Of a stretch of 64,000 bases of DNA, positions 8,239-18,079 are shown in pieces. The translations under genes were made by a program, and so were the position numbers. The DNA is taken from positions 186,001 through 250,000 of the forward strand of contig MU867104.1 of NCBI GenBank assembly GCA_033725935.1, written 5' to 3'. Positions within the stretch are counted from its first letter, which is position 1, and each line of letters starts with the position of its first letter. The DNA comes from Cladorrhinum sp. PSN259. Lineage: Eukaryota > Ascomycota > Sordariomycetes > Sordariales > Podosporaceae. The notes beneath the pieces are model-generated. The model saw nothing but the letters and a program-made list of their open reading frames with translations, did no database searches and was not told the DNA's origin.

Positions 8239-10674
8239 CTAACACTGCACCACCTTCTCCCCGCCGGGCACGGACAGCTCGTACTCAAGCACAAGCTTCA
8301 CGCTCTTGCCAGCATTCAGCGAGACCTCGAATCCAACCTCTCCTCCCTTCCTCAACTGAGCGACAGCCCGTCCCCAGTCCCTGTTATCAGCGCCATCCTT
8401 GACAGGCAGACCGGTAGGAACAGCAGACCCAGTCAACAGTCCCCGAGGGAACGAGACATCCACCCTGAGCTTCTCGTCCTCGCTGATGGGGATCTGATCC
8501 AGCACAGTGATATCCACCGGCTTACCTGCCGCCACGCGCGTGTTGACCAGAGTGATGGACCGGATATATACAGAATTCTCGCCCTTGGTAAAAACACCGG
8601 TGGTGCTGCGCCTGACTTCAGGCTTGGGATAGACAACCTTGATGCCGGGATCGACTCCCAACGAGATCTTGAATGAGTCGCCCGCGCTGCATCTGGGCAG
8701 GGTTGAGCGACCCAGGAAGGTGCCGTCCAGAGTGAGACCTGTCGAGCCCTTGAGGAGACTCAACTTGCTCGTATTGCGGATGCGAGCCTTGAGGTAGGCG
8801 GCTGGTTTGTACTTGGCCACGACGGTGCGGGAGAAGATGACATTGGAGAAGGAGATGCGTGCCACGCGCTGCTTCGAGGCCGTGGAAGAAGGCTTGAGGG
8901 TCTTGAGGTTGGGCAGCTCGTAGTTGGTCGTCAAGCCTTCCTCCTCGACGCATGACTCCTGGAAGGATAACTCCGGGGTAGCTTCAAGCACTGTGGGTGC
9001 CCCATCATCCGAGTCGCTTTCTGATTCTTCTTCATCTTCCACTTCGGCGCTATCGTCAACCAGGAACCGCGTCATTCCTCTCTTCCGAGCCGCCTTGCGG
9101 TAGGACATGGAAGCGATTTCCTGCCTACGTGGTGCGCCTTCAAAATAGTTAGCACTGCGTCTTGTCTCTCTCGTCGATCTGACATGCGGGGAATCGGCGA
9201 TCTTACTTCGCTCACAACTATATTCATTCCCAACGGACTCAAACTGAATTTCATCACGTTGCCACATCCCACCACCGCCAAATTGGGAAGGCATCGTCCC
9301 GGGCGGCGCCTGCTGTGGCATTCCCTGATAGGATGCCTCGATCATGGGCGGCTTAACAGAAGCCTTGGGCAGGGCATATGAGTCGACGAAAACTTTTGGC
9401 AAGTCAGCGCCGGACTCGCTTACACCAAAGAGGTTGGCTCGGGGCTTCTGCTGGTACATGGCGTTCTTGGCGGCGGCCCATGTTTGCTTCTCAGCCCGCT
9501 CCTCTCTGCTGAAGATGGCGCCATCAATTTCGTGGCCATGGCCGAGTCTCCCGCCCAGCTTGAGTCGCCACGGCACCAGGGTAGGTGTATCATCCTGAAG
9601 GCCAGAAAAGCTTGCTTCTGAAGTGCTCAAGATGACGCGGGAGTTCACCCACGTCTCAGAAGTCATATTGGTCAAGCGAGCATCGAAGCAAAGGATTGCA
9701 GTGTTTGTCTGAGTGTTCAGGGCAAGGTCGTAGGTGGGCGACCAGAAGGCGGACGAAGTCACGTACGAGACCGAGAGGTCGCAGCTGTAGCCGTCGACGG
9801 CCGGCTCCTTGTCCGAGTGAAGCTTGACGTCGGCAACACTGGCGATGGAGCTGCGACGGGAAGAGGAAGGGGTGAAGCTGGCCGCCTCGAGGGTGATGCG
9901 CACGCTGTAACACTGCTTCGGCCAGAAGTTCTCACGTTCCTTCCGGATGCGAGTCTTTTCCTTCTCCTTCTCTGCCTCTCGTCGGCGCTCTTTTTCCCTG
10001 ATCTTGGCCTTGGCGCGCTCTACCTTTGCTTTGGCCTTCTCGACCTTGGCTCTTTCCTTCTCCTCCAGCCTCTCGAGGCGTCGTTCTTCCACTTGGATCT
10101 TTTGGATTTGCTTGAGCAAGTCACGCTCACGCGAATGGGCGTCCAGGTGGTCACGGAAGATTTTTTCTCTTTCCGTTCGGTAAGTCTCGATTCCAGCCCC
10201 AATATCGACTTCTTCCTTTTTGAGGGCCAGTGAGTTGCCGTGGGCATCAATGATAGCCAGGCGACGTTCGGCGCTGGCGGTTGCCTCCTTGGCAACAGCC
10301 AACTCATCCTGCAAATCGATAATCTTGCTGCGAACCTGTTCGAGCTCTTGGTTGACCTTGTCCTCCTCCTCTTCTTCAGAGTCTGATGAGGAGTCATGTT
10401 CGGAATCGGATTCGGGATAGACTTCCTGGAAGATGTCTCGATTTGGGAGAAGCTCAACGGTGATGTCGGTGATGATGGCGGAACCAGACCCTTCCACCTT
10501 GATGGAGTGCTCGTCAGCAGTAGGGGTGATGCCAACGACGGTGATCTCGTTGAGACCAGGCTTGAGGGCGACGTCCTTGATATCTCGGACAATCTGAGCT
10601 CGGGTCGGGAAGAGGGTGACCGAGCGAGTCGCCAAGTCGCCCAAGGCGAACGATTGCTTGTGGGGAATGTCCAT
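8239..10674 (-). CDS. MuiA-like DUF4139/DUF4140 protein
   Basis: Predicted 811-aa cytosolic protein resembling the mucoidy-inhibitor-A (DUF4140 plus DUF4139) family, whose biochemical role is not established. The N-terminal part (RSVTLFPTRAQIVRDI, then GLNEITVVGI) is the DUF4140-type beta domain. An acidic segment and a long charged coiled coil follow (roughly residues 85-230). The C-terminal half has the DUF4139 pattern (SVRITLEAAS, LSVSYVTSSAFWSPTYDL) and ends in a beta-rich region with VELEY-like strands. Start choice: an upstream in-frame ATG at 10734 directly abuts a TATAAATA box, too close for a start downstream of transcription initiation, so the ATG at 10674 is preferred. A possible 78-nt in-frame intron (9138-9215) would shorten the product to 785 aa. 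Long frames on the opposite strand are shadows. Confidence 0.8.
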   Translation of the reverse strand: MDIPHKQSFALGDLATRSVTLFPTRAQIVRDIKDVALKPGLNEITVVGITPTADEHSIKVEGSGSAIITDITVELLPNRDIFQEVYPESDSEHDSSSDSEEEEEDKVNQELEQVRSKIIDLQDELAVAKEATASAERRLAIIDAHGNSLALKKEEVDIGAGIETYRTEREKIFRDHLDAHSRERDLLKQIQKIQVEERRLERLEEKERAKVEKAKAKVERAKAKIREKERRREAEKEKEKTRIRKERENFWPKQCYSVRITLEAASFTPSSSRRSSIASVADVKLHSDKEPAVDGYSCDLSVSYVTSSAFWSPTYDLALNTQTNTAILCFDARLTNMTSETWVNSRVILSTSEASFSGLQDDTPTLVPWRLKLGGRLGHGHEIDGAIFSREERAEKQTWAAAKNAMYQQKPRANLFGVSESGADLPKVFVDSYALPKASVKPPMIEASYQGMPQQAPPGTMPSQFGGGGMWQRDEIQFESVGNEYSCERSKIADSPHVRSTRETRRSANYFEGAPRRQEIASMSYRKAARKRGMTRFLVDDSAEVEDEEESESDSDDGAPTVLEATPELSFQESCVEEEGLTTNYELPNLKTLKPSSTASKQRVARISFSNVIFSRTVVAKYKPAAYLKARIRNTSKLSLLKGSTGLTLDGTFLGRSTLPRCSAGDSFKISLGVDPGIKVVYPKPEVRRSTTGVFTKGENSVYIRSITLVNTRVAAGKPVDITVLDQIPISEDEKLRVDVSFPRGLLTGSAVPTGLPVKDGADNRDWGRAVAQLRKGGEVGFEVSLNAGKSVKLVLEYELSVPGGEKVVQC

Positions 10675-10734
10675 CTTTGAGTTTGGTGATTGAGGATGAA
10701 GGTCCAAGTCGATGATCCATGGAGAATTTGACAT

Positions 10735-10742
10735 TATTTATA
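10735..10742 (-). promoter_or_regulatory. TATA box of the DUF4139 gene
   Basis: On the minus strand the sequence reads CGTATAAATAATG, with a TATAAATA core. It lies about 60 bp upstream of the ATG at 10674 and touches the upstream ATG at 10734, which supports the downstream start. Confidence 0.5.
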
Positions 10743-11670
10743 CGCGGCGGGAGGCAGCCAAGGCAGAATGCCAATCGATGAAAGGCAGCAGCACTGCCAA
10801 GGGGGGATGTGACTCCTCGGACCTGAAGCCACTAATTTCACTCCTCCTGCCCCCGCTTCTACGGTTGGCTATTTAGACAGTGTTGTTGACGATTTTGGCT
10901 AACAAGTCTGTCACTGTAAGGATGCAAGAATATGTGTGGACGGGGAGGGGGTTTAGAAGAGGAAAAAAAGGCTATAAAACCTAAGAGATAGTAACTGCTT
11001 TACTAGAGAAACTAGATCAATGGAATAAGTATATCCATGACTGGTAATAAGTAGCCGGTGATCGAGTGGCATTATTCCATACGCACAGTCTATTTATCAT
11101 TTGGCTCATCAGCCAAGTGGCGCCTCATGCAACAAAACAGGGGTATTTTGTGCTCACCAGCGCAGAGAGGCTATCAATCAAACAAGGGGAAAAAAAAGGT
11201 TTAGAAAAATATATTCCTTAAGAGTGCATCATTCTTGAGGTCGTCTCAAAGTTTGGAGATGCATAATGATGAAAACTCTCCAATGGATAAGAAAGGTCTC
11301 GGAACCGAAACCTGTTTCTCTGCTCAATATGCAGTCTCATCCAATCGACGCAGGGCGTGTCCTCAAACAGATGTGGATCCACTCAGACCTCTCCGATCTG
11401 GGGAAAGCGGGGCGAACATTTGGCCCAAGCCCAAGCACGCAACGAACAGCTTCTGATCCACTCAAACCCACCCTCAGCCACACAGGGATGGGGTCTGTCT
11501 CGGCCCAAAGCGCAAAGCTTCCCAGCCCCCTGTATTTGCGATTTTAGTGTGGTTTCGTTCCCGCGTCCCTAACGTGTGATTTTTGATCCTTTTTAAACTT
11601 TCGCTTTTCAGCTCAGGTCATCATCCCATCCTTTTCTGTTCATTGATTGTCACCCAACATCAACACAACC
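10743..11670. other. Divergent promoter region
   Basis: About 0.9 kb separates the minus-strand DUF4139 gene from the plus-strand Arg-Asp-repeat gene and presumably holds both promoters. Overlapping plus-strand frames at 11235-11572 look like chance ORFs. A pyrimidine-rich tract at 11575-11645 precedes the next start codon. Confidence 0.5.
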
Positions 11671-13074
11671 ATGGACCGGATCGACCAGCGTCCTCGCACT
11701 CCCCCTTACACCCCTTCTTCTGCCGCCCCTCAATCGGGCGGCAAGTTGGGCAAACCCGACCGGGAGAGAGAAAGGGAAAGGGACAAAGACAGAGATAGAG
11801 AGAGGGATAGAGACAGAGAGAGAGACAGAGAGAGGGATAAGGAAAGAGACCGAGACCGTGACCGTGATCGGGAGCGGGATCGGGATCGTGATCGGGACCG
11901 CGGCGACAATAGGGACCGCGGCGACAACAGAGACCGTGGAGACCGCAACCCTGGTGACAAGGAGAGGTTCAATCCGCCCCCAATCATCACCGACACCGAT
12001 GCCTACACCCGTCCCCCTCCTCCGGGTGCTGGCGGAGAGGCCGCTTCCTACGGCCGTCCCCTCGGAGAAGCAGCAAGTTACCCTCTCCGTCCCGGCCCTC
12101 CTTCAGGTCCCGGTTCTGGCCCCTTCCCCCCTCACGGCACCACCATCCCCGGCAGTTCTTTCTCGGGTCCTCCCGGCGCCGCAGCGGACTACTATCAACC
12201 CGCTCACGACCCTTCCCTCCCTGGGCCTCTCCCTCCCTTGGTTGAGATTGCACCTGCTCCCCTTCCCGGTTCTATCCCCGGCAACAACTACCCCGTTTAC
12301 ACTCCCTTTGTCTACAATCAACCCTCCCAGCCTGCACCCCTTCTCACCAGCACCACGCCTCTCCCGCTTGCCTTGACCATGGGTATGCAGCCTATGCTCA
12401 AGGACGTCAAGTTGAGGGCCGAGAGGTCCTTGAGAGAATACGTCAGCCTACAGAGGCAAAGGCGGATGGTATTGAACAAGGGAAGCAAGAGGGAGGTGAT
12501 GGAGGTCGATGACAGGCTGAGGATGCAAGCTGCCGCAGTTGTCGGTGATCTCAGGAGGCTGAAGTGGGAGGTGGCCTTCATCGTTGAAGACGGAGAGAAG
12601 CACCGTTGGAGAAGATGGCTGATGGGTGGGGCCTTGTAAGTGGACTTTTCTTTCAAAACGGACCCGGTATGGTTACGTGGCTAACAAATATCACTGTCCA
12701 CTAGCGCCGCCTTCATTCCTCTTGTCAAGAAGCTGTTCTACCATGAAAAGAAGGAAAAGCGTGCAACCGCCACGGCCGCCAAGAAGGAGCAGGTCTTCAA
12801 ATCACTCACCGAGTATGCCTTTGTCAGAAGCAAGGCGCTCGTCAAGAAGATCCTGGACTTGACTGGCAGGCCCAGCATCTACTCGATTGCATTCTTTGTC
12901 TTTTCTGTCTTGTACATCTTCACAAACGAGGTGACTCTTCGAGCGGCCAAGAGTGTGAACAAGCGGGTCAAGAAGTTGCTCCAAAAGGTTGAGTACGCGG
13001 AAGGAGACTTGAAAGAAGACGATCTGGAGCTGTTGCATGGGTGGAAGTGGAGGATTCTTGAGTTTGTTGACTGA
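11671..13074 (+). CDS. Arg-Asp-repeat, proline-rich membrane protein
   Basis: Two exons, 11671-12635 and 12705-13074, encode 444 aa. The 69-nt intron has a GTAAGT donor, a GCTAAC branch and a CTAG acceptor. Residues about 30-90 are an uninterrupted run of R-D, R-E and K-D dipeptides, like those in some splicing and RNA-binding proteins. A Pro/Gly/Ser-rich stretch (about 105-235) follows. The C-terminal 200 residues are more ordered: a basic helical region, a first hydrophobic segment (MGGAFAAFIPLV) created across the splice junction, and a second one (SIYSIAFFVFSVLYIF), ending in a charged tail. I know no function for it. The layout suggests a membrane-anchored protein with a disordered charged N-terminus. 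The antisense frame of the repeat is a shadow. Confidence 0.8.
11755..11945 (+). repeat. GA-rich tract coding Arg-Asp/Arg-Glu dipeptides
   Basis: The plus strand is almost pure purine, with GAGAGA/GACAGA hexamer repeats over 110 bp grading into CGGGAT/CGTGAC units. Codon choice varies (aga, agg, cgt, cgg; gat, gac), so selection seems to act on the dipeptide and not only on the DNA. Confidence 0.75.
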
Positions 13075-14660
13075 GCGGGTGGAAGGATGAACTGTACAAG
13101 TCATGATGTTATGAGCTTAATTCCCGTCATGTTCCATTAGCATCGTTGTCGTTGCCTTTTCATAATTTTTTTTTTCCCGAGGTAGCCTGCATTGCTTATA
13201 GCTCGCTGTCAATTAATGTCGCATTCTCCCAACAAACATCGATCGTACAGTGATTTCATCAACTTCAATAATCTGCCGCGGCTGATATCGACAAAATGCA
13301 CTGTGGAGAAAGTTAAGGTTTGTTTTGTTTGCCCCTTTCTAACTTAAATACTACTCTAATATTACCGTCTTCCATGGTATCTCCGATTCAGCTGACTCAG
13401 ATAGACAAGTGCAATCTCGTCACACCCGATTCTGAACCTGAGTAAGTTTTTCTCATAACCCGACGACGGTCGTCAAACCTGCTCAGGCACGCCTTGAAGC
13501 CGGTAAGACATTCGCGATAGTAATTAGAGACAGCGTTGAAGCTTGCAAAGCCGTCCTGATTGATGGCGGTGATGCCGCTTTTGATGGCCCGCTAGATGGC
13601 TTCACAGACGATCAGGAAGCTTTTCAGCTCTTCTTTAGACGCTTAGATCTCCTGAGCGGTAGTACCATTATCATTGATGACAGTACAGACAGATAGATTT
13701 CTACCTTAAATACCATCTATTCATCTACGAAGATTAGCCTTGTAGGTTCCTACCATCAGCGTGCCACCAGTTGCGCAAGCTCGGGTGTGGTTGAGCACTG
13801 GCAAGTCAAGATGAAACATCAAGGCTGCCCAGTTGGGAGCGGTGAGAGAGGTAGCGAGTGCACCTGGACGCATTCCGAGTCGTCATCGATATTTCAGACG
13901 AACATGAATCAGCCTGTCCACCATGGCGCTTTGTAGTACACGGGCTGCACACCAGCGGCACTTCCCTACGCGTCCATGGATCGTGTCCATCAAACAAATC
14001 CGAACATCGGTCGCTCAGGCACGGTTGTAAGCCCTCTTTCCGCACGCCAACATGGATATATGCGTAGCAAAAGGGCGAAGAATAAATGAACTACCAGGGA
14101 AAGCGATATCAACATCATCGAGAAAGGCCGGCGGTTACACAGCAATGATAATAACTAATTGGCATATACCTACTCAGTGATCGAGGCGATCATTTCTTAA
14201 TATCATGCGAGGATGCTCAAGATCGCTAGGGCTGGAGATCAACCCCAGAGAAGAGCAGAGAACCTTCTAATACACTCAATAGTCGTCTCTAGGAGAATCA
14301 ATATGACGTCCTACTATTCATACCTAACTGGACGACACAAATAAATGGCAGTGATGCATTACTGAAAAGCTTACCAGTGTGGCTTTTCCGTAGGTTAATC
14401 CCGTGTACTACCAGCTATCCGAACTGGTTTACGAACAATCAACCACGACAACAGATCACTTAGCTGCCACCGATACGTAGCATTCTGAGCCTTTTTTTTT
14501 ATCAGTCACTCTCCTTGAATAAATGCTCAACGAGTTGTCCTCTACCTGTTCCGAGAGTTATCGACACACAGCAACCAAGTTACCAAAGGCCTTCAATACC
14601 AATTTTACCTACACACTCGCTTTTACCAAAATCCAACAAGTCAAAAAAACAACGAAAAAA
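13075..14660. other. Gene-poor stretch with a degraded gene
   Basis: No intact gene recognised. It holds the decayed minus-strand coding remnant at about 13396-13705 (listed separately). The minus-strand frame at 13806-14045 and its plus-strand mirror were not recognised. The density of TA dinucleotides and stops suggests RIP-type decay, which needs a computed index. Confidence 0.5.
13396..13705 (-). pseudogene. Decayed coding remnant with two internal stops
   Basis: One minus-strand frame stays protein-like for about 100 codons. It contains ASKEELKSFLIVCEAI and RAIKSGITAINQDGF and continues NAVSNYYREC, broken only by a TAA (13643-13645) and a TAG (13592-13594). TAA is what C-to-T change makes of CAA, and TAG of CAG (or G-to-A of TGG), the classic RIP outcome in ascomycetes. 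Helical, charged composition suggests a real ancestral protein, but I do not recognise the family. No start codon was identified. Confidence 0.5.
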
Positions 14661-15140
14661 ATGTGCTTCAAGTGCGGCAACTCCCAGCATCAGCCCTCCG
14701 TACCCCTCGAACCCATAAACCCAGCACAGGCAACTACCACAGGCTACACCACCCACCACCCGATGACTACAGGTACAGGTACCGGCACCGCTGGTGGTGG
14801 TTGTGGTGGTGGTGGTGGTGGTGGTGGTGGTGCGGGATACACACTATCATACACTGCTGCGCCAGCAGCGCGAGGGATAACATTAACAACAACCGTAACC
14901 GCTTCTTATGGCTCCGGAACGGCAACGGCAACAAGAACAGGAACAGGAGCTGGTCGCCCCAGGATTGACTTTGACATTCCACCTTCTTCTGCGCGCACCA
15001 GCTTCGCCAGCACGGATACCGTCAGCCCTGTCGCTCCTTCGGAGTCTGACGTACCTATTGATGAGCTGAGGGCCGCGAATGCGAATATTCGGCGTGGCCA
15101 GACGCTTGTGAACCCAGCTACTAGGAGCAAGAATCGTTGA
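14661..15140 (+). CDS. Small Gly/Thr-rich hypothetical protein
   Basis: An ATG at 14661 in an A-rich context (acgaaaaaaATG) opens 159 codons. The protein begins MCFKCGNSQH, where the CxxC could bind metal, then has Thr/Gly/Ala-rich low complexity including a nine-Gly run encoded by GGT repeats (14790-14830). A Ser/Pro-rich C-terminus includes PIDELRAANANIRRGQTLVNP. Small Cys-starting proteins of this style are common in filamentous fungi. The 5' extension of the frame to 14523 lacks support. Function unknown. Confidence 0.5.
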   Translation: MCFKCGNSQHQPSVPLEPINPAQATTTGYTTHHPMTTGTGTGTAGGGCGGGGGGGGGAGYTLSYTAAPAARGITLTTTVTASYGSGTATATRTGTGAGRPRIDFDIPPSSARTSFASTDTVSPVAPSESDVPIDELRAANANIRRGQTLVNPATRSKNR

Positions 15141-15174
15141 TAACCGTGTTTTAGTTGGTTGCCCATTGTTAGTA

Positions 15175-15839
15175 TCAGCTGCTATTGTTGTTGACCTTGG
15201 ATTTGCTGTGGTTGTTTGTGGATAGCAGGGTCGTATCTTTGACGTATCGGGGTTGGCAATCTGGCTGACCGTGTGCGACGTGATGGTTGTCGTAGCGTCT
15301 GCTCACTATGCTGTCACGGTATCCCTGCGACTTGCGGTGTTGGCTCTTGCAGCTGCCGGCGGCTTGTGTTACGTCTCTCTTCGGATAATGACTCTGCCAG
15401 CCTGCGCTGCCTTCTTCTCGGCCAGTGCGGGATCTTGATTGAGAAGGGTGTTGGATATTCAACGGCTCGGGCCAGGCAGACCCTCTTCGAGACGACAATG
15501 TGCGTGCCGATGAGTCTTGATTGATCGAAACGGTGCCTCTTCGCAACCGACGAGCATGACTTTTTTCCTGGCCAGCGTGGTCCTGGTTTCCGGCGGCATT
15601 TCTTGAAGCTGCAGGGTAGCTAAAATCGAAATCACTTCCCTTTCGCACCTCTAGGGGATTTGGAGCAGGCCTTGGTGGTCGAGTTGGACTTGCATCTCCA
15701 ATTGGTTCATTTTTTTCTGTGAACCGCCACCAGAAAAACCGCACATGTTGTTCGAAAGTGGTTCACCGGGAGTCCAGTCGATCTCTATGTTGGCTCTTGG
15801 ATCTAAATCAAATCCAAGGCTGACAAAAAGAAGAACCAC
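15175..15839 (-). CDS. Uncertain hypothetical gene, frame shift at an A7 run
   Basis: A minus-strand frame from 15744 down to 15175 has fungal-like composition (ASPTRPPRPAPNPLEVRKGS, RRGTVSINQDSS) but no in-frame ATG at its start. A second frame (15839-15651), with an ATG near 15746, overlaps its beginning. The two meet at a run of seven A (minus strand), where a one-base difference would join them. This could be a small gene with an indel or sequencing error, an unrecognised intron, or no gene. No family recognised. Confidence 0.28.
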
Positions 15840-16087
15840 TCAGCAGCTAGAGGTGCTTATAAGGAAACGAGAAACCAGAGGTGACTAAAAGTTAATTCTT
15901 GTACGACCTACAGTATGCTGGTCACTTTTTGCTTTCGCGTCTCCGCGTAATGTTTTGAATGGCTTCAACACGTTCAGCCACCTGGATATTTTAGGGGTTT
16001 GAAATTGGATATGCACGTAACCAAATGAAAAGTAGAGATATTTCAATCTTTCGTAGTCTCAAAATCTCTTACAGGTATGCTACTGAG
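15840..16087. other. Spacer without features
   Basis: Short AT-rich spacer between the uncertain minus-strand frame and the 3' end of the CYTH gene. Nothing recognised. Confidence 0.4.
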
Positions 16088-17803
16088 TTACCTATATTTA
16101 CGACCACCAGCCTTCCAGTCCCTCAAGCCGGACATGCTCCCTCGGCCTTCCCAGCTACTTCCCTTCTTTTCATACACTTTTTTATACATCGGGGTAAAGC
16201 GGCTTTGACCGTTTCTATCCCCCGTCAACCGATTCCGCTTGGACTTGCTGTCTCGGCCTTCCCAGCGATTCGGCTTCTTTACATGCACTCTTTTAGCTAT
16301 AGGAGTAAAGGGGTCTTCACCGTCTTCATCCTCCGTCGACAAATTGCGTTCAGACTTGCGGGTCCTTGCTGGCTGCTTCTTGGTCTTGGATTGCTCGACG
16401 TATGGGTCAGCAACAACATTTTTAAACGCTCGCGCAAAGGCAGCTTCAGCGTCGAAAGGTTTGACGACAGGCGGGGGGGGTTCTTTGGAAAATGGTTGGA
16501 AGCCGATCTCGCGTAGTGGTGTTATTTTAGGGGCCTCGACCGGCACCCATCTCACTTCTTCGAACGGTTTGACGACCACGTCCTCAAACGGAACGAGAGG
16601 TTCCATTTGTTGTGGCGGTCTTGTACCACAAGCAACTCGCCTGATAATAAAGTCGCCCGGCGCCTCGGCTGTTTGTTGTTGCTCTTGTTGTTGCTCTTGT
16701 TGTTGTTGTTGCTGTTGTTGATGTGGTTTTTGTGATTGTTGTACTGGTGGCATGTTCAGTCTTAGCATTTTGAAGTCTCTGCCCGGCAATAGCTCTACCG
16801 GCGGCTTGAATGTTTTCGGTTCGACTTGGTACTTTTCCATGTACGAGGCCAGTTTGTCATTCCGACTTTTCTCCTCATCAACCTCGAAAACCTGGTGGAG
16901 AAGTTTCATAAACTCTCTTATCTGTTTCTTTGCTTTGGCGGCTTCCAGCTTCTTCCACTCATCCCTTTGCGTTTTCTTTTTGATGGACCTGATGACCTTG
17001 ATCTTGCCCATCTCGTAGCCAAAGTTGGTCTTCTCCCAGTATACGTGAAAGGAGCATAGTGCATGGCGGTCAATCGAACAATCGACCTTCCAGCCCGATC
17101 GTTCCGTGACAAAATCAGCCAGCTCGTCGAGTCCCCAGTTGGCGCGTTCCCAGGCGTTCCACACTATCAGGTCAGGCATCTTTGGGTTCCTGGCACCTGA
17201 GCGGATATGTGCTCGCTGGTGGACGAGGGTGCCAATGGTTTTGGATGTCTTGAAGAGTTGCCACTCCTCGTCCGGGTCGCCTGTGGTCTTTGCTCCGGGA
17301 AGCTTTATCCGGGCTTCCCACTTGCCGTTTCGCGTACGCACCCGCAAATGGCGAGAGAGCATGCGATGGTCGCACGTGTCGTAGTAGATTTCGCGGATGG
17401 TCTCGTGAGGTAGAAGCTCGATGTTTTTGATAGCGGGCACCTTGTCCATGACTTTGTTCCAATCGGCCATGGATGAGCCGATTTTGAGGCCGGCGAATTT
17501 GCGAACAACCTCCAACTCAAACGGGGGCGTCATGTCTTCGTCTTTGGGTACAAATTCCAGTCTGGGAGCTTCATTTTCGGGACACACCATTGCCAATCGG
17601 AAGCTCGCAGCATGTGCCCGTTTAGCCAACTTGGCAAGCTTCCTCTCCTCAGCTGCGGCCCTCTCTCGTTTTTCGATGAGTTCTGACGCCTTGGTCGCAC
17701 GCCAGGGGCGGTAACATCGCAAAGAAATACACTGAGTGAATGCAACAGGTCGTGGGCGAAGCGCCAAGAGCGCATTTGTTGCCAAAATACGAGAAGTCAT
17801 CAT
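16088..17803 (-). CDS. CYTH-domain protein, probably mitochondrial
   Basis: Single-exon frame of 571 aa. A double ATG at 17803/17800 is chosen because the frame upstream has no ATG. The N-terminus (MMTSRILATNALLALRPRPV, then ...CISLRCYRP) is Arg-rich, hydrophobic and lacks acids, as expected for a mitochondrial presequence. Residues about 95-300 resemble the CYTH/triphosphate-tunnel fold: an FELEVVRKF strand with paired Glu and Arg-Lys, then IREIYYDTCDHRMLSRHLRVRTRNGKW and a RIKLPG strand, the layout of thiamine-triphosphatase-like proteins. The tail is long and disordered, with a poly-Gln tract (minus-strand codons at 16670-16720) and two similar blocks of about 35 residues near the end (DPFTPIAKRVHVKK and SRFTPMYKKVYEKK). 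Phosphohydrolase activity on a triphosphate is inferred; the tail is unlike ThTPase. Confidence 0.75.
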   Translation of the reverse strand: MMTSRILATNALLALRPRPVAFTQCISLRCYRPWRATKASELIEKRERAAAEERKLAKLAKRAHAASFRLAMVCPENEAPRLEFVPKDEDMTPPFELEVVRKFAGLKIGSSMADWNKVMDKVPAIKNIELLPHETIREIYYDTCDHRMLSRHLRVRTRNGKWEARIKLPGAKTTGDPDEEWQLFKTSKTIGTLVHQRAHIRSGARNPKMPDLIVWNAWERANWGLDELADFVTERSGWKVDCSIDRHALCSFHVYWEKTNFGYEMGKIKVIRSIKKKTQRDEWKKLEAAKAKKQIREFMKLLHQVFEVDEEKSRNDKLASYMEKYQVEPKTFKPPVELLPGRDFKMLRLNMPPVQQSQKPHQQQQQQQQEQQQEQQQTAEAPGDFIIRRVACGTRPPQQMEPLVPFEDVVVKPFEEVRWVPVEAPKITPLREIGFQPFSKEPPPPVVKPFDAEAAFARAFKNVVADPYVEQSKTKKQPARTRKSERNLSTEDEDGEDPFTPIAKRVHVKKPNRWEGRDSKSKRNRLTGDRNGQSRFTPMYKKVYEKKGSSWEGRGSMSGLRDWKAGGRKYR

Positions 17804-18079
17804 GGCATCATGAAATGAAGGTCCGAAACGGAGGTTCCGAGTTGAAGAACGACTTGCATGAGTGAAGGTTGAAACTGATTGTCTTGGCAACCTTGAAAAA
17901 AATTACTGTTTTGTGCCGTGATTGGTTGGTGCACGGGCCATCACTGTATTTTTATTGATGAAATTTATGGGCATCACTGAAGGAGCCCTCTGAAGAATCA
18001 CTGCATCAACATCACAAAACTTGGAAAAAGCGGCATTGTTCTCTAGCGACCTGTAAATTTTACGGATACAATCCTTGTA

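Noticed and set aside
11730..11996. Minus-strand frame encoding a long Arg-Ser/Leu-Ser repeat, resembling an SR protein
   Set aside because: It is the antisense of the Arg-Asp tract; the sense gene has a good intron and conserved-looking C-terminus.
13806..14067. Mirror frames on both strands in the gene-poor region
   Set aside because: Short, overlapping, no recognised family and no splice signals.
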